40,024 nt of DNA from Alicyclobacillus sp. (GTDB taxonomy: Bacteria > Bacillota > Bacilli > Alicyclobacillales > Alicyclobacillaceae), in the NCBI RefSeq assembly GCF_023511815.1, contig NZ_JAIMAV010000019.1, positions 1-40,024 of the forward strand. The letters run 5' to 3'. Made by a program: the position numbers and the translations under genes. This document shows positions 1 to 7,926 of this stretch, in pieces. Numbering within the stretch: position 1 is the first letter of the stretch; every line of letters begins with the position of its first letter. Below the pieces are notes generated by a model. That model saw only the letters and a list, made by a program, of their open reading frames with translations. It had not been told where the DNA came from and ran no database searches.

Positions 1-195
1 TGTGCCGACGGCTGGCTGGTGTTGGACGAGGTTCAGCCGGAGGGCCGGCGACGGATGCCCGCGGAGGATTGGTGGCGAGGGTTGCACCGGGACGTGGTGC
101 GATTTGACGCGACGGCGCCCGTCGATGGGCCGCCGGCGCTGGGTGGCGCATCCCCCGGGGACGTCCCTGAGGGTTCGGGGCGGTCGGACGGATGA
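1..195 (+). CDS. fmt: Methionyl-tRNA formyltransferase, C-terminal fragment (5' end outside window)
   Basis: Only the last 64 codons are inside the window, read in the frame starting at base 1 and ending at TGA 193-195. The visible peptide has the pattern WLVLDEVQPEGRRRM followed by AEDWWRG, which is the end of the Fmt C-terminal domain (the family normally has a 'L-EVQPEGKK-M-A-DFLRG' stretch near its end). Fmt formylates initiator Met-tRNA in the cytoplasm. After that motif there is an unusually long Gly/Pro/Ser-rich tail of about 35 residues. The stop overlaps the start of rsmB (ATGA, 192-195), and fmt-rsmB-rlmN-prpC-prkC is the B. subtilis order, which supports the call. Identity rests on this tail plus context. 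Confidence 0.75.
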   Translation, partial: CADGWLVLDEVQPEGRRRMPAEDWWRGLHRDVVRFDATAPVDGPPALGGASPGDVPEGSGRSDG

Positions 196-1568
196 CGGCG
201 CGGGCCCGGTCCATCGCCCTCGAGGTGTTGCTCGACGTGGAACAGAACGGCACATACGCGAACCTCGCCCTGCAAAAGGCGCTCCGCAACAACAAGCTCG
301 ATCCGCGCGACAAGGCCCTTTGCACCGAACTGGTGTACGGCACCATGCAACGCCGGCGGTCGTTGGACGCCCTGGTGGCGCCGCACTGCCGGCGGCCGCT
401 GACAGAGATGGACGCGCGGGTCAGGACGCTGTTGCGGATGACCGTGTACCAGCTCGCGTATCTCTCGCGGGTGCCGGCGTACGCCGCGATTGACGACGCG
501 GTGCGGTTGTGCAAGCGGTACGCGCCGCGGGCGGCGGGGTTCGTCAACGCGGTGTTGCGCGCCTACACCCGGGACGGGCGGCCGCCGGCGGACCGCCTGG
601 AGGCCGCGGCGGAGCAGGCGGACTCGTGGGAGGACGGCGCGGGGATCCGGTATTCCTACCCGACGTGGGTGGTGCGCACCCTGGCGGATGCCCTCGGACG
701 GGAGCGGACGGAGGCGGTGCTCCGGGCGTGCAACCAGTCCCCGGCGCTGGCGCTGCGCGTCAATGCCGCGCGGACGACGCGGGAGGCGATGCTTGAATCG
801 CTTCGCACAAGGGGGCTGGACGCGTCGGCGTCCGCGGTCTCCCCGTGGGGCATCCGGCTTTCGCGCGGGGGCGATGTCGAGCAGTGGCCCGAGTTTCGCG
901 AGGGGCTCGTCACCGTGCAGGACGAGGCGTCGATGTTGATTGCGCCGCTTCTGGCGCCGGAGAGATGCGAAGCGGTGTTGGACCTGTGCGCGGGCCTCGG
1001 GACGAAGACGACCCAGATTGCGGAACGGCTGCCGGCAGGGGGCCGCGTGGTGGCGTGCGACATCCACGCGCACAAGCTGCGGTTGCTCAAAGATGCCGCA
1101 GGGCGACTCGGAGTGGAACAGCGGGTGGAGGTCCTCCTGGCGGACGCGCGCGCGCTGCCGGAGCGCCCGGACCTGCGTGACCGGTTCGACGCGGTGCTCC
1201 TGGATGCGCCGTGCAGTGGACTGGGGGTGCTTCGGCGCCGTCCCGACATTCGGTGGCGGCGGGAACCCAAGGACGTGGCGGCGCTGGCAGGGCTGCAGCG
1301 AGAGTTGCTCAACGCCGCGGCGGCGCTGGTGCGCCCGGGCGGCGTGATTGTCTACGCGACGTGCACGCTCACCCGGGCCGAGAACGACCGGGTGATTGCG
1401 TCGGTGCTCGAGGGCGCAAAGGGCACACTTCAGGTGGAGGACGTCCGTCCCCATCTGCCGCCCGCGGTGGCCGAGCGCGTGGCAGGGGAGGGGCCGGGGG
1501 CGTGGGTGACGCCCGACGCCTTTGGAACGGACGGGTTTTTCATGGCGCGGCTGCGCCGACAGGTGTGA
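192..1568 (+). CDS. rsmB: 16S rRNA (cytosine-967-C5)-methyltransferase RsmB
   Basis: This 458-residue protein methylates C967 of 16S rRNA using S-adenosylmethionine. The first ~140 residues form a NusB-like RNA-binding domain (ALEVLLDVEQNGTYANLALQ, then DKALCTELVYGTMQRRRSLD). A Rossmann methyltransferase domain follows, with motif I DLCAGLGTKTTQIAE from residue 264, motif IV DAPCSGLG with Cys341, and motif VI ATCTLTRAEN with the likely nucleophile Cys391; two such cysteines are typical of m5C RNA methyltransferases. Length is normal for the family (about 430-450). The ATG overlaps the fmt stop by 4 bp, implying translational coupling. The upstream ribosome-binding site is weak (GGGGCGG). Confidence 0.96.
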   Translation: MTARARSIALEVLLDVEQNGTYANLALQKALRNNKLDPRDKALCTELVYGTMQRRRSLDALVAPHCRRPLTEMDARVRTLLRMTVYQLAYLSRVPAYAAIDDAVRLCKRYAPRAAGFVNAVLRAYTRDGRPPADRLEAAAEQADSWEDGAGIRYSYPTWVVRTLADALGRERTEAVLRACNQSPALALRVNAARTTREAMLESLRTRGLDASASAVSPWGIRLSRGGDVEQWPEFREGLVTVQDEASMLIAPLLAPERCEAVLDLCAGLGTKTTQIAERLPAGGRVVACDIHAHKLRLLKDAAGRLGVEQRVEVLLADARALPERPDLRDRFDAVLLDAPCSGLGVLRRRPDIRWRREPKDVAALAGLQRELLNAAAALVRPGGVIVYATCTLTRAENDRVIASVLEGAKGTLQVEDVRPHLPPAVAERVAGEGPGAWVTPDAFGTDGFFMARLRRQV

Positions 1569-1613
1569 GACCGCGCGGACCGACACGAGAGCGGGCGTGA
1601 GGAGGGAATGGGT

Positions 1614-2657
1614 GTGCGCCATCTGTACGATATGCGCATGGACGAGATGGAGGCGTGGTTTGCCGAGCTGGGCCAGCCCCGGTACCGGGCCAAGCAGGTG
1701 TACCAATGGCTGTACCAACGCCGGGCGGACTCCGTGCATCAGATGACCAACCTGCCGAAGGCGTTTCGCGAGCGCCTGGCGGCGGATGGTGCCATCCGCA
1801 CGTCGCGGGAGGTCACCCGGCAGACCTCGCGGATCGACGGAACGGTGAAATTTTTGCTCGGGTGGCCGGACGCGGTGACGGTGGAGACGGTCTTGATGCG
1901 CCACGACTACGGCAACAGCGTCTGTGTGTCGACTCAGGTGGGCTGCAAGATGGGGTGCACGTTCTGCGCCTCGACGTTGGGCGGAATGATCCGTCAGATG
2001 ACGGCCGGCGAGATGGTGGAGCAGCTGATGTACAGCCAGCGGCTGCTCGATGAGACGGCCGAACGGGTGTCCTCGGTGGTCCTGATGGGATCGGGCGAGC
2101 CGATGGACAACTACGACGCCGCGATGAAGTTCATCGACATCATCAATCATCCGGACGGGCTCAACATCGGCCAACGGCACATCACCATCTCCACGGTCGG
2201 TCTGGTCCCTGGGATCATCCGACTGGCGGACGAAGGGCGCCCCATCACGCTGGCGGTGTCCCTGCACGCCCCGACCGATGAGCTTCGTTCGTCGATGATG
2301 CCGGTCAACAAGGCGTATCCAATTGCGAAGCTGATGGAAGCTTGCCATTATTATCATAGGAAGACGGGGAAGCGGATCTCGTTCGAGTACGCCCTCATCG
2401 GCGGCAAGAACGACTCCCTGGAGGACGCCCGCAAGCTGGCCGACCTGTTGCGCGGGCTCCCGTGCCACGTGAATCTCATTCCGGTCAACTACGTGCCGGA
2501 GCGGAATTACCAACGCACCCCGAAGGAGCAGATCCAGGCGTTCCTCAAGGAACTTCGGGCCCTCGGGGTGAACGCGACGGTGCGCCGGGAGATGGGGCAC
2601 GACATCGCGGCCGCGTGCGGCCAACTGCGGGCGGAGCACGCGGGCAGACGGCCGTAG
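1614..2657 (+). CDS. rlmN: Dual-specificity 23S rRNA/tRNA adenine-C2 methyltransferase RlmN (radical SAM)
   Basis: RlmN methylates C2 of A2503 in 23S rRNA and of A37 in tRNAs by a radical SAM mechanism. The radical SAM cluster motif is CKMGCTFC (Cys111, Cys115, Cys118). Two further family-specific cysteines are present: one in SVCVSTQ (about 104) and one near the C-terminus in IAAACGQL (about 335), the methyl-carrying Cys. SGEPMDNYD and the SLHAPTDELR stretch are also characteristic. The GTG at 1614 is chosen because the strong GGAGGG (1601-1606) lies 7 bases before it. The in-frame ATG at 1608 is only 1 base from that site, and ATG 1632 is a third possibility. About 347 residues, normal length. 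Confidence 0.96.
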   Translation: MRHLYDMRMDEMEAWFAELGQPRYRAKQVYQWLYQRRADSVHQMTNLPKAFRERLAADGAIRTSREVTRQTSRIDGTVKFLLGWPDAVTVETVLMRHDYGNSVCVSTQVGCKMGCTFCASTLGGMIRQMTAGEMVEQLMYSQRLLDETAERVSSVVLMGSGEPMDNYDAAMKFIDIINHPDGLNIGQRHITISTVGLVPGIIRLADEGRPITLAVSLHAPTDELRSSMMPVNKAYPIAKLMEACHYYHRKTGKRISFEYALIGGKNDSLEDARKLADLLRGLPCHVNLIPVNYVPERNYQRTPKEQIQAFLKELRALGVNATVRREMGHDIAAACGQLRAEHAGRRP

Positions 2658-2707
2658 GCCGCGGCCGTTCCCGCGCGGGCTTGGCCCGATGGAAGGGTGA
2701 GGAGCAG

Positions 2708-3478
2708 ATGCTGTTAGCAGCCAGGACGCATGTCGGATTGGTCCGTCCCAACAACCAGGACACGTACGTGGTGCGCACGGACGTGCCACCCGTGTGTCTG
2801 GTGGTCATCGCGGACGGGATGGGGGGCGCACAGGCCGGCGAGGTGGCGAGCAAACTCGCCGCGGAGACGGTCTCGGAGTTCGTCGCCGAGGCCTGCCGCA
2901 GCGCGGGGGCCGCGGTGGAGCCGGAGCAGGTCCTGCGCGACGCCGTCCAGGCCGCGAACCACCGGGTGTGGGAGGCGAGCCGCAACAGCGCGGAGTACGT
3001 GGGGATGGGGACGACCCTGGTCGCCGCACTGGTGCACGACGGGCGCGTGTGTCTCGCGCACGTCGGGGACAGCCGGGCCTACGTGTTGCACGACGGCGAG
3101 TTGGCCCAGGTCACCGATGATCACTCTCTGGTGGCCGAGCTGGTTCGGCGCGGCCAGCTCACGGAGGAGGAGGCGCTGCATCACCCGCAGCGCCACATCG
3201 TGACGAGATCGCTCGGGACGGCCGAACTGGCCGATCCGGACGTGTCCGTCCGGCCCTTGGCGGACGGGGACGTGTTGTTGCTGTGCACCGACGGGCTGTC
3301 GAACCTGGTGCAGCCGGCCGAGCTGAGGGCGAGCCTGCTGCGCCTGCGGGGAGCCAGGGTGCAGGCGGACGTGGAGCGGGCGGCGGATGAACTGATTGGA
3401 CTGGCCCTGGCGCGCGGGGGGTCGGACAACATCACCGTGGCACTGCTGGTCCACCGAGAGGAGCGTGAAACCGCGTGA
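2708..3478 (+). CDS. prpC: PP2C-family Ser/Thr protein phosphatase (PrpC/Stp)
   Basis: A 256-residue metal-dependent (PPM) phosphatase that reverses phosphorylation by the adjacent PASTA kinase. The canonical PP2C motifs are in order: RPNNQDTYVV near the N-terminus, VIADGMGGAQAGE (metal-binding Asp and Gly), MGTTLVAALV, LAHVGDSRAYVL, VTDDHSLV, LLLCTDGLSN and GGSDNITVALL at the C-terminus with the last metal-binding Asp. The ATG at 2708 follows GTGAGGAGCAG. An open frame continues upstream within the rlmN 3' end, but that part does not resemble the family. The stop overlaps the GTG start of prkC (GTGA, 3475-3478), so phosphatase and kinase are probably translated together. Confidence 0.95.
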   Translation: MLLAARTHVGLVRPNNQDTYVVRTDVPPVCLVVIADGMGGAQAGEVASKLAAETVSEFVAEACRSAGAAVEPEQVLRDAVQAANHRVWEASRNSAEYVGMGTTLVAALVHDGRVCLAHVGDSRAYVLHDGELAQVTDDHSLVAELVRRGQLTEEEALHHPQRHIVTRSLGTAELADPDVSVRPLADGDVLLLCTDGLSNLVQPAELRASLLRLRGARVQADVERAADELIGLALARGGSDNITVALLVHREERETA

Positions 3479-5436
3479 GCCGCTTGCTCGGCGGACGGTA
3501 CGACCTGCAGGAGGAAATTGGCGGCGGCGGCATGGCCGTGGTGTACCGCGCGATCGACACTTGGCTGGGCCGGCAGGTCGCGGTGAAGATGCTGCGCACG
3601 CAGTTCGCGGGGGACGAGGAGTTCGTGCGCCGATTCCGCCGCGAGGCGCAGTCGGCGGCCAGCCTGTCCCATCCGAACATCGTCAACCTGTACGATGTCG
3701 GGATCACCGAGGACGGACAGCACTACATCGTGATGGAATACGTGGACGGGCCGACGCTGAAAGAGGTGATCCGGGAGCGGGGGCCGCTGCCGGTCAAGGA
3801 AGCGCTGGACATCACCATGCAGATCTGCGACGCGCTGGAGCACGCGCACGATCACGGCATCATCCACCGCGACATCAAGCCGCACAACATCCTGTTGACG
3901 AAAAACGGGCAGGTGAAGGTCACCGACTTCGGCATCGCGCGCGCCAGCACCACCAACACCATCACGCATCACCAGGGGGACTCCGTGCTCGGTTCGGTGC
4001 ACTACTTCTCGCCGGAGCAGGCGCGCGGGGCGGCGACGGACGTCAAGAGCGACATCTACTCCCTCGGCGTCGTGATGTACGAGATGTTGACGCGTCAGCT
4101 TCCGTTCTCCGGGGATTCTCCGGTCAGCGTCGCGCTCAAGCACCTGCGCGACAAATTCACGGATCCCCGGGAGATCAACCCGGCGGTGCCGCAGAGTGTC
4201 GAGAACATCATCCTGCGCTGCCTGGTCAAGGCGCCGGAGCACCGCTACCCGAACATGCGCGCGGTGAAAAAGGACCTGGAGGACGCGCTGATCCACCCGA
4301 ATGTGCCGAAGTTCCAGGTGCCCGACGAGGTCAGCGACGCCACCATCGCGGTGCCGGTGGTCGGCTCGGGGCGGGGTGGCCTGGAGACGCCCGACGACGC
4401 GGCGGACAACCCGACGCCCAGGCGCTGGTGGCGGGCCCTCGCCTGGACCGGGGTGGCTCTGGTGGTGGTCTGCATCGGCGCGGTGGCGGCGTACTACATC
4501 GTGATGGACCTGATCCAGGTCCCGAACGTCAAGGTGCCGGATGTCCGCGGCAAGACGGTGGCGCAGGCGGAGACCATCCTGCATCAGGCGGGGTTCAATC
4601 AAATCGACGAACAGCAGGGCGTCAACGCCAGCCCCGCGGGCACTGTGTACGACCAGGATCCGTCCGGCAACACGGAGGTCAAGCCGGGCCGGGCCATCAC
4701 CCTGTGGGTGAGCCGAGGTCCGCAACAGGTGCAGATGCCGGATCTGTCCGGGGTTCCGGCGGATGAGGCGGTTCAGCAGCTGGAGAACCTCGGGCTGTCC
4801 GCCGGAAACATCACGCAGCAATCGGTGCAGAGCGACCAGTACGGAGCCGGGTTGGTGGTTTCGACCGATCCGCCGAAGGGGACGATGGTGGCGCCGGACG
4901 CGAAGGTGGTCCTGCGGGTGAGTCAGGGGGCCGGGATGACGACGGTGCCGCACGTGATCTCGCTTTCGCTCGACGACGCCAAGAAGGCCCTGGCCGCGGC
5001 GCAGCTCAACTACCAGGTGACGCGGATGCAGTACCCGGCGCCCGACGGCACGGTGTTCAAGATCACGCCGTACACCGAGGGCGCGCAGGTGCCGGTCGGA
5101 TCGACCATCACCCTGTACGTCGCGGACAACTCGGGCGAATCGGGGGGCGGACTGAACACCGTGCCGGACAACGGCGCGGGGACGGCGCCGCCCGCACAGG
5201 GGCAGCAGGTCAAAACCTTCCAGGTGACCGTGACGACGAAGAAGAACAAGCCGGTGCATGTGCAGATCTACAAGTCCGACGCCCAGGCGTCCCACCAGCT
5301 GGTGGTGGATGAGCGCATTCAGGACACCAAGCAGTGGCTGGTCAGCGTGACGGTCACACCGGATACGCCGGGGCAGATCCAGGTGTATGAGGACGGGCGC
5401 CTGGAGCAGACCTACAACGTCCCGTACGGCTCATGA
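3475..5436 (+). CDS. prkC: PASTA-domain Ser/Thr protein kinase PrkC
   Basis: A 653-residue membrane-anchored Hanks-type kinase; in Bacilli PrkC senses muropeptides/lipid II and can trigger spore germination. The cytoplasmic kinase domain covers about residues 9-270: glycine-rich loop IGGGGMAVVY, Lys38 in VAVKML, catalytic HRDIKPHN with Asp133, DFG with Asp151, and a Thr/Ser-rich activation loop before GSVHYFSPEQ. A single transmembrane helix lies near residues 326-344. Three extracellular PASTA repeats follow (about 348-414, 416-487 and 488-556), then a linker with Gly/Pro/Gln and a C-terminal beta-rich domain, as in B. subtilis PrkC. The GTG start overlaps the prpC stop. A germinant-receptor operon lies about 2.5 kb downstream on the opposite strand. 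Confidence 0.96.
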   Translation: MSRLLGGRYDLQEEIGGGGMAVVYRAIDTWLGRQVAVKMLRTQFAGDEEFVRRFRREAQSAASLSHPNIVNLYDVGITEDGQHYIVMEYVDGPTLKEVIRERGPLPVKEALDITMQICDALEHAHDHGIIHRDIKPHNILLTKNGQVKVTDFGIARASTTNTITHHQGDSVLGSVHYFSPEQARGAATDVKSDIYSLGVVMYEMLTRQLPFSGDSPVSVALKHLRDKFTDPREINPAVPQSVENIILRCLVKAPEHRYPNMRAVKKDLEDALIHPNVPKFQVPDEVSDATIAVPVVGSGRGGLETPDDAADNPTPRRWWRALAWTGVALVVVCIGAVAAYYIVMDLIQVPNVKVPDVRGKTVAQAETILHQAGFNQIDEQQGVNASPAGTVYDQDPSGNTEVKPGRAITLWVSRGPQQVQMPDLSGVPADEAVQQLENLGLSAGNITQQSVQSDQYGAGLVVSTDPPKGTMVAPDAKVVLRVSQGAGMTTVPHVISLSLDDAKKALAAAQLNYQVTRMQYPAPDGTVFKITPYTEGAQVPVGSTITLYVADNSGESGGGLNTVPDNGAGTAPPAQGQQVKTFQVTVTTKKNKPVHVQIYKSDAQASHQLVVDERIQDTKQWLVSVTVTPDTPGQIQVYEDGRLEQTYNVPYGS

Positions 5437-5460
5437 GATGAGGCGAGAGGAGGGTTCGGT

Positions 5461-6336
5461 GTGGGCACGGGGCTGGTGATCCGGTCGCTCGCGGGGTTTT
5501 TCGACGTCGCGGACGCGGGGGTGGTGCGGCGATGCCGCGCGCGGGGCGTGTTCCGCAAACGCGGCGTCCGCGTGCTCGTCGGCGATCGCGTGCAGTATGA
5601 ACCGGTGGGCCAGGCGGAGGGCGTGATCACGGAGGTCCTGCCGCGGCGGACGGAGCTCGTGCGGCCTCCGGTGGCGAATGTCGATCACGCCCTGCTCGTG
5701 TTCTCGGTCGCGACGCCGGCCTTTCAGCCGCATCTGTTGGATCGGGCGCTGGTGGCCGTGTCGGCGGCCGGCCTCGCCGCCACCATCGCGCTGACCAAGT
5801 GCGATCTCGCCCCGGACGAGGAGGTCCTGCGCCTGGCGGCACCCTACGTCGCCGCGGGCTACCCGGTGCTGCGGACGGCGGCGCCGCTCGGCATCGGGAT
5901 CGATGCGGTGCGCCAGGCCATCTCGGGGCGCATGACGGTGTTCGTCGGTCCCTCCGGCGCAGGCAAGTCGTCGCTCGGGAATGCCCTGTCACCGGACCTC
6001 GGGCTCAAGATGGGCGAGGTCAGTGAAAAGATCGGCAGAGGGCGGCACACCACCCGCCACGTTGAGCTGTTTCATCTCGGAGGCCAGACGTACGTGGTCG
6101 ACGCGCCCGGGTTCAGTCAGCTGGAGCTGGACCTGGCGCCGCGGGCCCTGCGCGATTACTTTCCGGAGTTTCACGACTTTGCACAGAGGTGTGCGTACCG
6201 CGGCTGCGAACACGCGGACGAGGCGTCGTGCGCGGTGCGCGACGCGGTCGCGCGCGGGGAGATCCCGAACGAGCGGTACACGTCGTATCTGGAATTGTTG
6301 CGGGAGTTGCGAGAGAAGGAGGCGGCACGGTATTGA
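5461..6336 (+). CDS. rsgA: Ribosome small-subunit-dependent GTPase RsgA
   Basis: RsgA (YloQ) is a circularly permuted GTPase that helps the late maturation of the 30S subunit. The order of motifs shows the permutation: an N-terminal OB fold (about 1-70), G4 motif TKCDL, then the P-loop GPSGAGKSSL at residues 163-172, then DAPGFSQ (G3). A C-terminal zinc site follows with Cys244, Cys249, His251 and Cys257, matching the family C-x4-C-x-H-x5-C pattern. 291 residues is the usual length. The GTG start is preceded by AGGAGGG with a 6-base spacer. The end overlaps the TTG start of rpe by 4 bp. Confidence 0.96.
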   Translation: MGTGLVIRSLAGFFDVADAGVVRRCRARGVFRKRGVRVLVGDRVQYEPVGQAEGVITEVLPRRTELVRPPVANVDHALLVFSVATPAFQPHLLDRALVAVSAAGLAATIALTKCDLAPDEEVLRLAAPYVAAGYPVLRTAAPLGIGIDAVRQAISGRMTVFVGPSGAGKSSLGNALSPDLGLKMGEVSEKIGRGRHTTRHVELFHLGGQTYVVDAPGFSQLELDLAPRALRDYFPEFHDFAQRCAYRGCEHADEASCAVRDAVARGEIPNERYTSYLELLRELREKEAARY

Positions 6337-7007
6337 CGCTCACCATTGCGCCCTCCATCCTGTCGGCGGATTTCGCCCGGTTGGGTTCGGAGGTGGACTC
6401 GGTGTTGGCCGCGGGGGCATCCTGGATTCATGTCGACGTGATGGATGGGCGGTTCGTCCCCAACATCACCATGGGGCAACCGGTCGTCGCGTCACTCGCC
6501 CGTCATGCCCGCGCGCATCTCGACGTACATTTGATGGTGGAGCGGCCCGAGGCCCACATCGAATCCTTCGCGGATTGTGGCGCGAATTCCATCTCCGTTC
6601 ACCTGGAGGCGACGCCGCACATCCATCGGGCGTTGCAACAGATCCGTTCGCTCGGCGTCATGGCGGGACTCGCCGTGAATCCGGGCACGGGGCTGGATGC
6701 GCTGGCGCACGTGGCGGATCTGGTCGATCTCGTGCTCATCATGACGGTCAATCCCGGCTTCGGGGGCCAGCCGTTCCTGCCGTCGATGCTGCCGAAAATC
6801 CGACAGGCGCGCCGGATCCTCGATGCCGCCGGGCGCACGGAGGTTCCCATCGAGGTCGACGGAGGCATCACACCGGCCACCGCGCCCGCGGTGGTCGCGG
6901 CGGGTGCCCGGATCCTGGTCGCGGGCTCCGCCGTGTTCGGATCCGACGACCGGACCGGGGCCATCGCGTCCCTTTTGGCGGCCGCCCGGGAGGCGTCCGC
7001 GGATTGA
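6333..7007 (+). CDS. rpe: Ribulose-phosphate 3-epimerase
   Basis: A 224-residue TIM-barrel enzyme interconverting ribulose 5-phosphate and xylulose 5-phosphate in the pentose phosphate pathway. Family signatures are APSILSADFARLG at the N-terminus, HVDVMDGRFVPNITMG (metal-binding His/Asp), LDVHLMVERPE, MTVNPGFGGQPF, and EVDGGITPATAP with the C-terminal phosphate site AGSAVFG. The start is TTG 6333: the family N-terminus begins there, AAGGAGG (6317-6323) is 9 bases upstream, and it overlaps the rsgA stop. The frame is open further upstream, but that part lies inside rsgA. The thiN gene that follows rpe in B. subtilis is absent here. Confidence 0.96.
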   Translation: MTLTIAPSILSADFARLGSEVDSVLAAGASWIHVDVMDGRFVPNITMGQPVVASLARHARAHLDVHLMVERPEAHIESFADCGANSISVHLEATPHIHRALQQIRSLGVMAGLAVNPGTGLDALAHVADLVDLVLIMTVNPGFGGQPFLPSMLPKIRQARRILDAAGRTEVPIEVDGGITPATAPAVVAAGARILVAGSAVFGSDDRTGAIASLLAAAREASAD

Positions 7008-7015
7008 CGTTCCTG

Positions 7016-7044
7016 TGCACATCCGGGCGCGGGCGGAATATATA
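7016..7044 (+). promoter_or_regulatory. Possible promoter ahead of spoVM
   Basis: TGCACA at 7016-7021 and TATATA at 7039-7044 are separated by 17 bp, a weak -35 with a good -10. I looked for a sigma-E type promoter, as expected for spoVM in B. subtilis, and did not find a convincing one, so the sigma factor is uncertain. Confidence 0.35.
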
Positions 7045-7106
7045 TAGTTAGCGATCTGGCACGCCCATGACGGTGTTCAGCGGTGACGACAAGGAGGGAC
7101 GGCGGG

Positions 7107-7187
7107 GTGAAGTTCTATACCATCAAATTGCCCAAGTTCGTGGGCGGCATCGTCAAGGCCTTCATCGGCGTTTTCTCCAAGGACTGA
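7107..7187 (+). CDS. spoVM: Stage V sporulation protein SpoVM (26 aa)
   Basis: A very short gene. The peptide begins MKFYTIKLPKFVGGIVKAF and ends GVFSKD. It aligns end to end with B. subtilis SpoVM (MKFYTIKLPKFLGGIVRAM then LGSFRKD), with the helix-breaking Pro9 and the identical 26-residue length. SpoVM is an amphipathic peptide that recognises the convex forespore outer membrane in the mother cell, anchors SpoIVA and so starts spore coat and cortex assembly. It also inhibits FtsH in vitro. The GTG start follows AAGGAGG (7091-7097) by 9 bases. The position between rpe and rpmB is the conserved B. subtilis location. Just after the gene, part of its 3' end is duplicated (7176-7203). Confidence 0.95.
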   Translation: MKFYTIKLPKFVGGIVKAFIGVFSKD

Positions 7188-7203
7188 GTTTCCAAGGACT
7201 GAG
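7176..7203 (+). repeat. Short tandem duplication over the spoVM stop codon
   Basis: The 15-base unit TCCAAGGACTGAGTT at 7176-7190 is followed at once by a second, 13-base copy (7191-7203). The first copy holds the last SpoVM codons and the stop. The second copy lies outside the coding region. It looks like a replication-slippage duplication. Confidence 0.8.
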
Positions 7204-7293
7204 CGGGCGACGGAGTTGGCAACGCCAAGCGCCGGTCTCGGCCGGGGATGGGGCGGCTTCCCAGAGGGGATGTGAGGACGGATCAGATGGTGG

Positions 7294-7343
7294 AAAAACA
7301 GGGGCTCATCTCCCGCGGTGGATGTGGGGGAGACGAGCCCCTG
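7294..7343 (-). terminator. Rho-independent terminator of rpmB
   Basis: Arms 7299-7314 and 7328-7343 form a 16-bp stem, with one G-U pair when read on the - strand. Five T residues (A7294-A7298 on +) follow on the - strand. It starts 13 bp after the rpmB stop codon. On the + strand it could also slow transcripts coming from spoVM, but the T tract suits only the - direction. Confidence 0.85.
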
Positions 7344-7355
7344 TGGCCTTCGTCA

Positions 7356-7547
7356 TCAGACCGCACGCTGCACCTTGCCCGCCTTCAGGCAGCTCGTGCA
7401 GACCTTCATGCGTTTCACCGTACCGTTGATGTTGACGCGCACGGATTGAAGATTGGGAAGCCAGCGGCGTTTGGTCTTGTTCTCCGCATGGCTGACCAGG
7501 TTTCCGCTCTGTGGCTGCTTACCGCAGATCTCACACCGTTTTGCCAT
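7356..7547 (-). CDS. rpmB: 50S ribosomal protein L28, zinc-binding type
   Basis: A 63-residue protein of the large ribosomal subunit. It starts [16 protein letters not shown] and contains the L28 signature [17 protein letters not shown]. Two Cys pairs, CEIC near the N-terminus and CTSC near the C-terminus, make it the zinc-ribbon (C+) form. The start at 7547 has GGGGAGGTG a few bases upstream on the - strand. It has its own promoter (7580-7609) and terminator (7294-7343) and is transcribed opposite to spoVM, as in B. subtilis. Confidence 0.97.
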   Translation of the reverse strand: MAKRCEICGKQPQSGNLVSHAENKTKRRWLPNLQSVRVNINGTVKRMKVCTSCLKAGKVQRAV

Positions 7548-7579
7548 CGCTGTGCACCTCCCCTTGGCCAACGCCTGCA

Positions 7580-7609
7580 ATTGTAACACAGGGGAATTCA
7601 AACGCGCAA
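7580..7609 (-). promoter_or_regulatory. Sigma-A promoter of rpmB
   Basis: On the - strand TTGCGC (7609-7604), an 18-bp spacer and TACAAT (7585-7580) are preceded by TGTG one base before the -10, giving an extended -10 element. The start codon lies about 33 bp further on. No other gene is close enough on this strand. Confidence 0.65.
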
Positions 7610-7710
7610 TGAATTCCACTTCACCGCCGCCTCGGCCGGAGCACCCGCGAGGGCGGTGCGAGACGCCGCCTTGGCCAAAGGGATTCCCTGCGGGTGGGGC
7701 CGCCCGGGCC

Positions 7711-7920
7711 TCACGCGACCAGCCGAACGACCCACACCGTGATCCACAGCGCGGCACCCGACAGAATGTTCACCCATCCCAATCGCCGGCACCAGCGCGC
7801 CTCCCGATGCATCCGCTCGCGCTGACATCGGTGATGCTCCGCGCCGAGCAGCAGCGCGCCCGTCACCACGAACAAAAGCGCCCCCAGGCTTGGGTACATC
7901 TCGGCGATATCGACGATCAC
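7711..7920 (-). CDS. Small two-helix membrane protein, probable germinant-receptor D subunit
   Basis: A 69-residue protein read from GTG 7920, 6 bp after the stop of the GerC-like gene, so it is the last gene of the receptor operon. Two hydrophobic helices are visible: about residues 9-27 ([19 protein letters not shown]) and about 47-67 ([20 protein letters not shown]), separated by a short, highly charged loop with many Arg/His. In Bacillus species some germinant-receptor operons carry a fourth small gene for a ~50-75 residue two-TM 'D subunit' that modulates receptor function. Size, topology and position fit that class. The sequence itself is not conserved enough for me to name it by similarity. 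Confidence 0.65.
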   Translation of the reverse strand: MIVDIAEMYPSLGALLFVVTGALLLGAEHHRCQRERMHREARWCRRLGWVNILSGAALWITVWVVRLVA

Positions 7921-7926
7921 GCCGGA

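Noticed and set aside
33-2789. A 918-codon open frame on the - strand opposite rsmB and rlmN.
   Set aside because: It is antisense to two clear enzymes, rich in Arg/His/Pro/Ala, has no family motif, and is an expected product of high GC at third codon positions. The same holds for 3181-5295 (-), 11933-14530 (-), 14537-16411 (-), 29883-32363 (-) and 32619-34841 (-).
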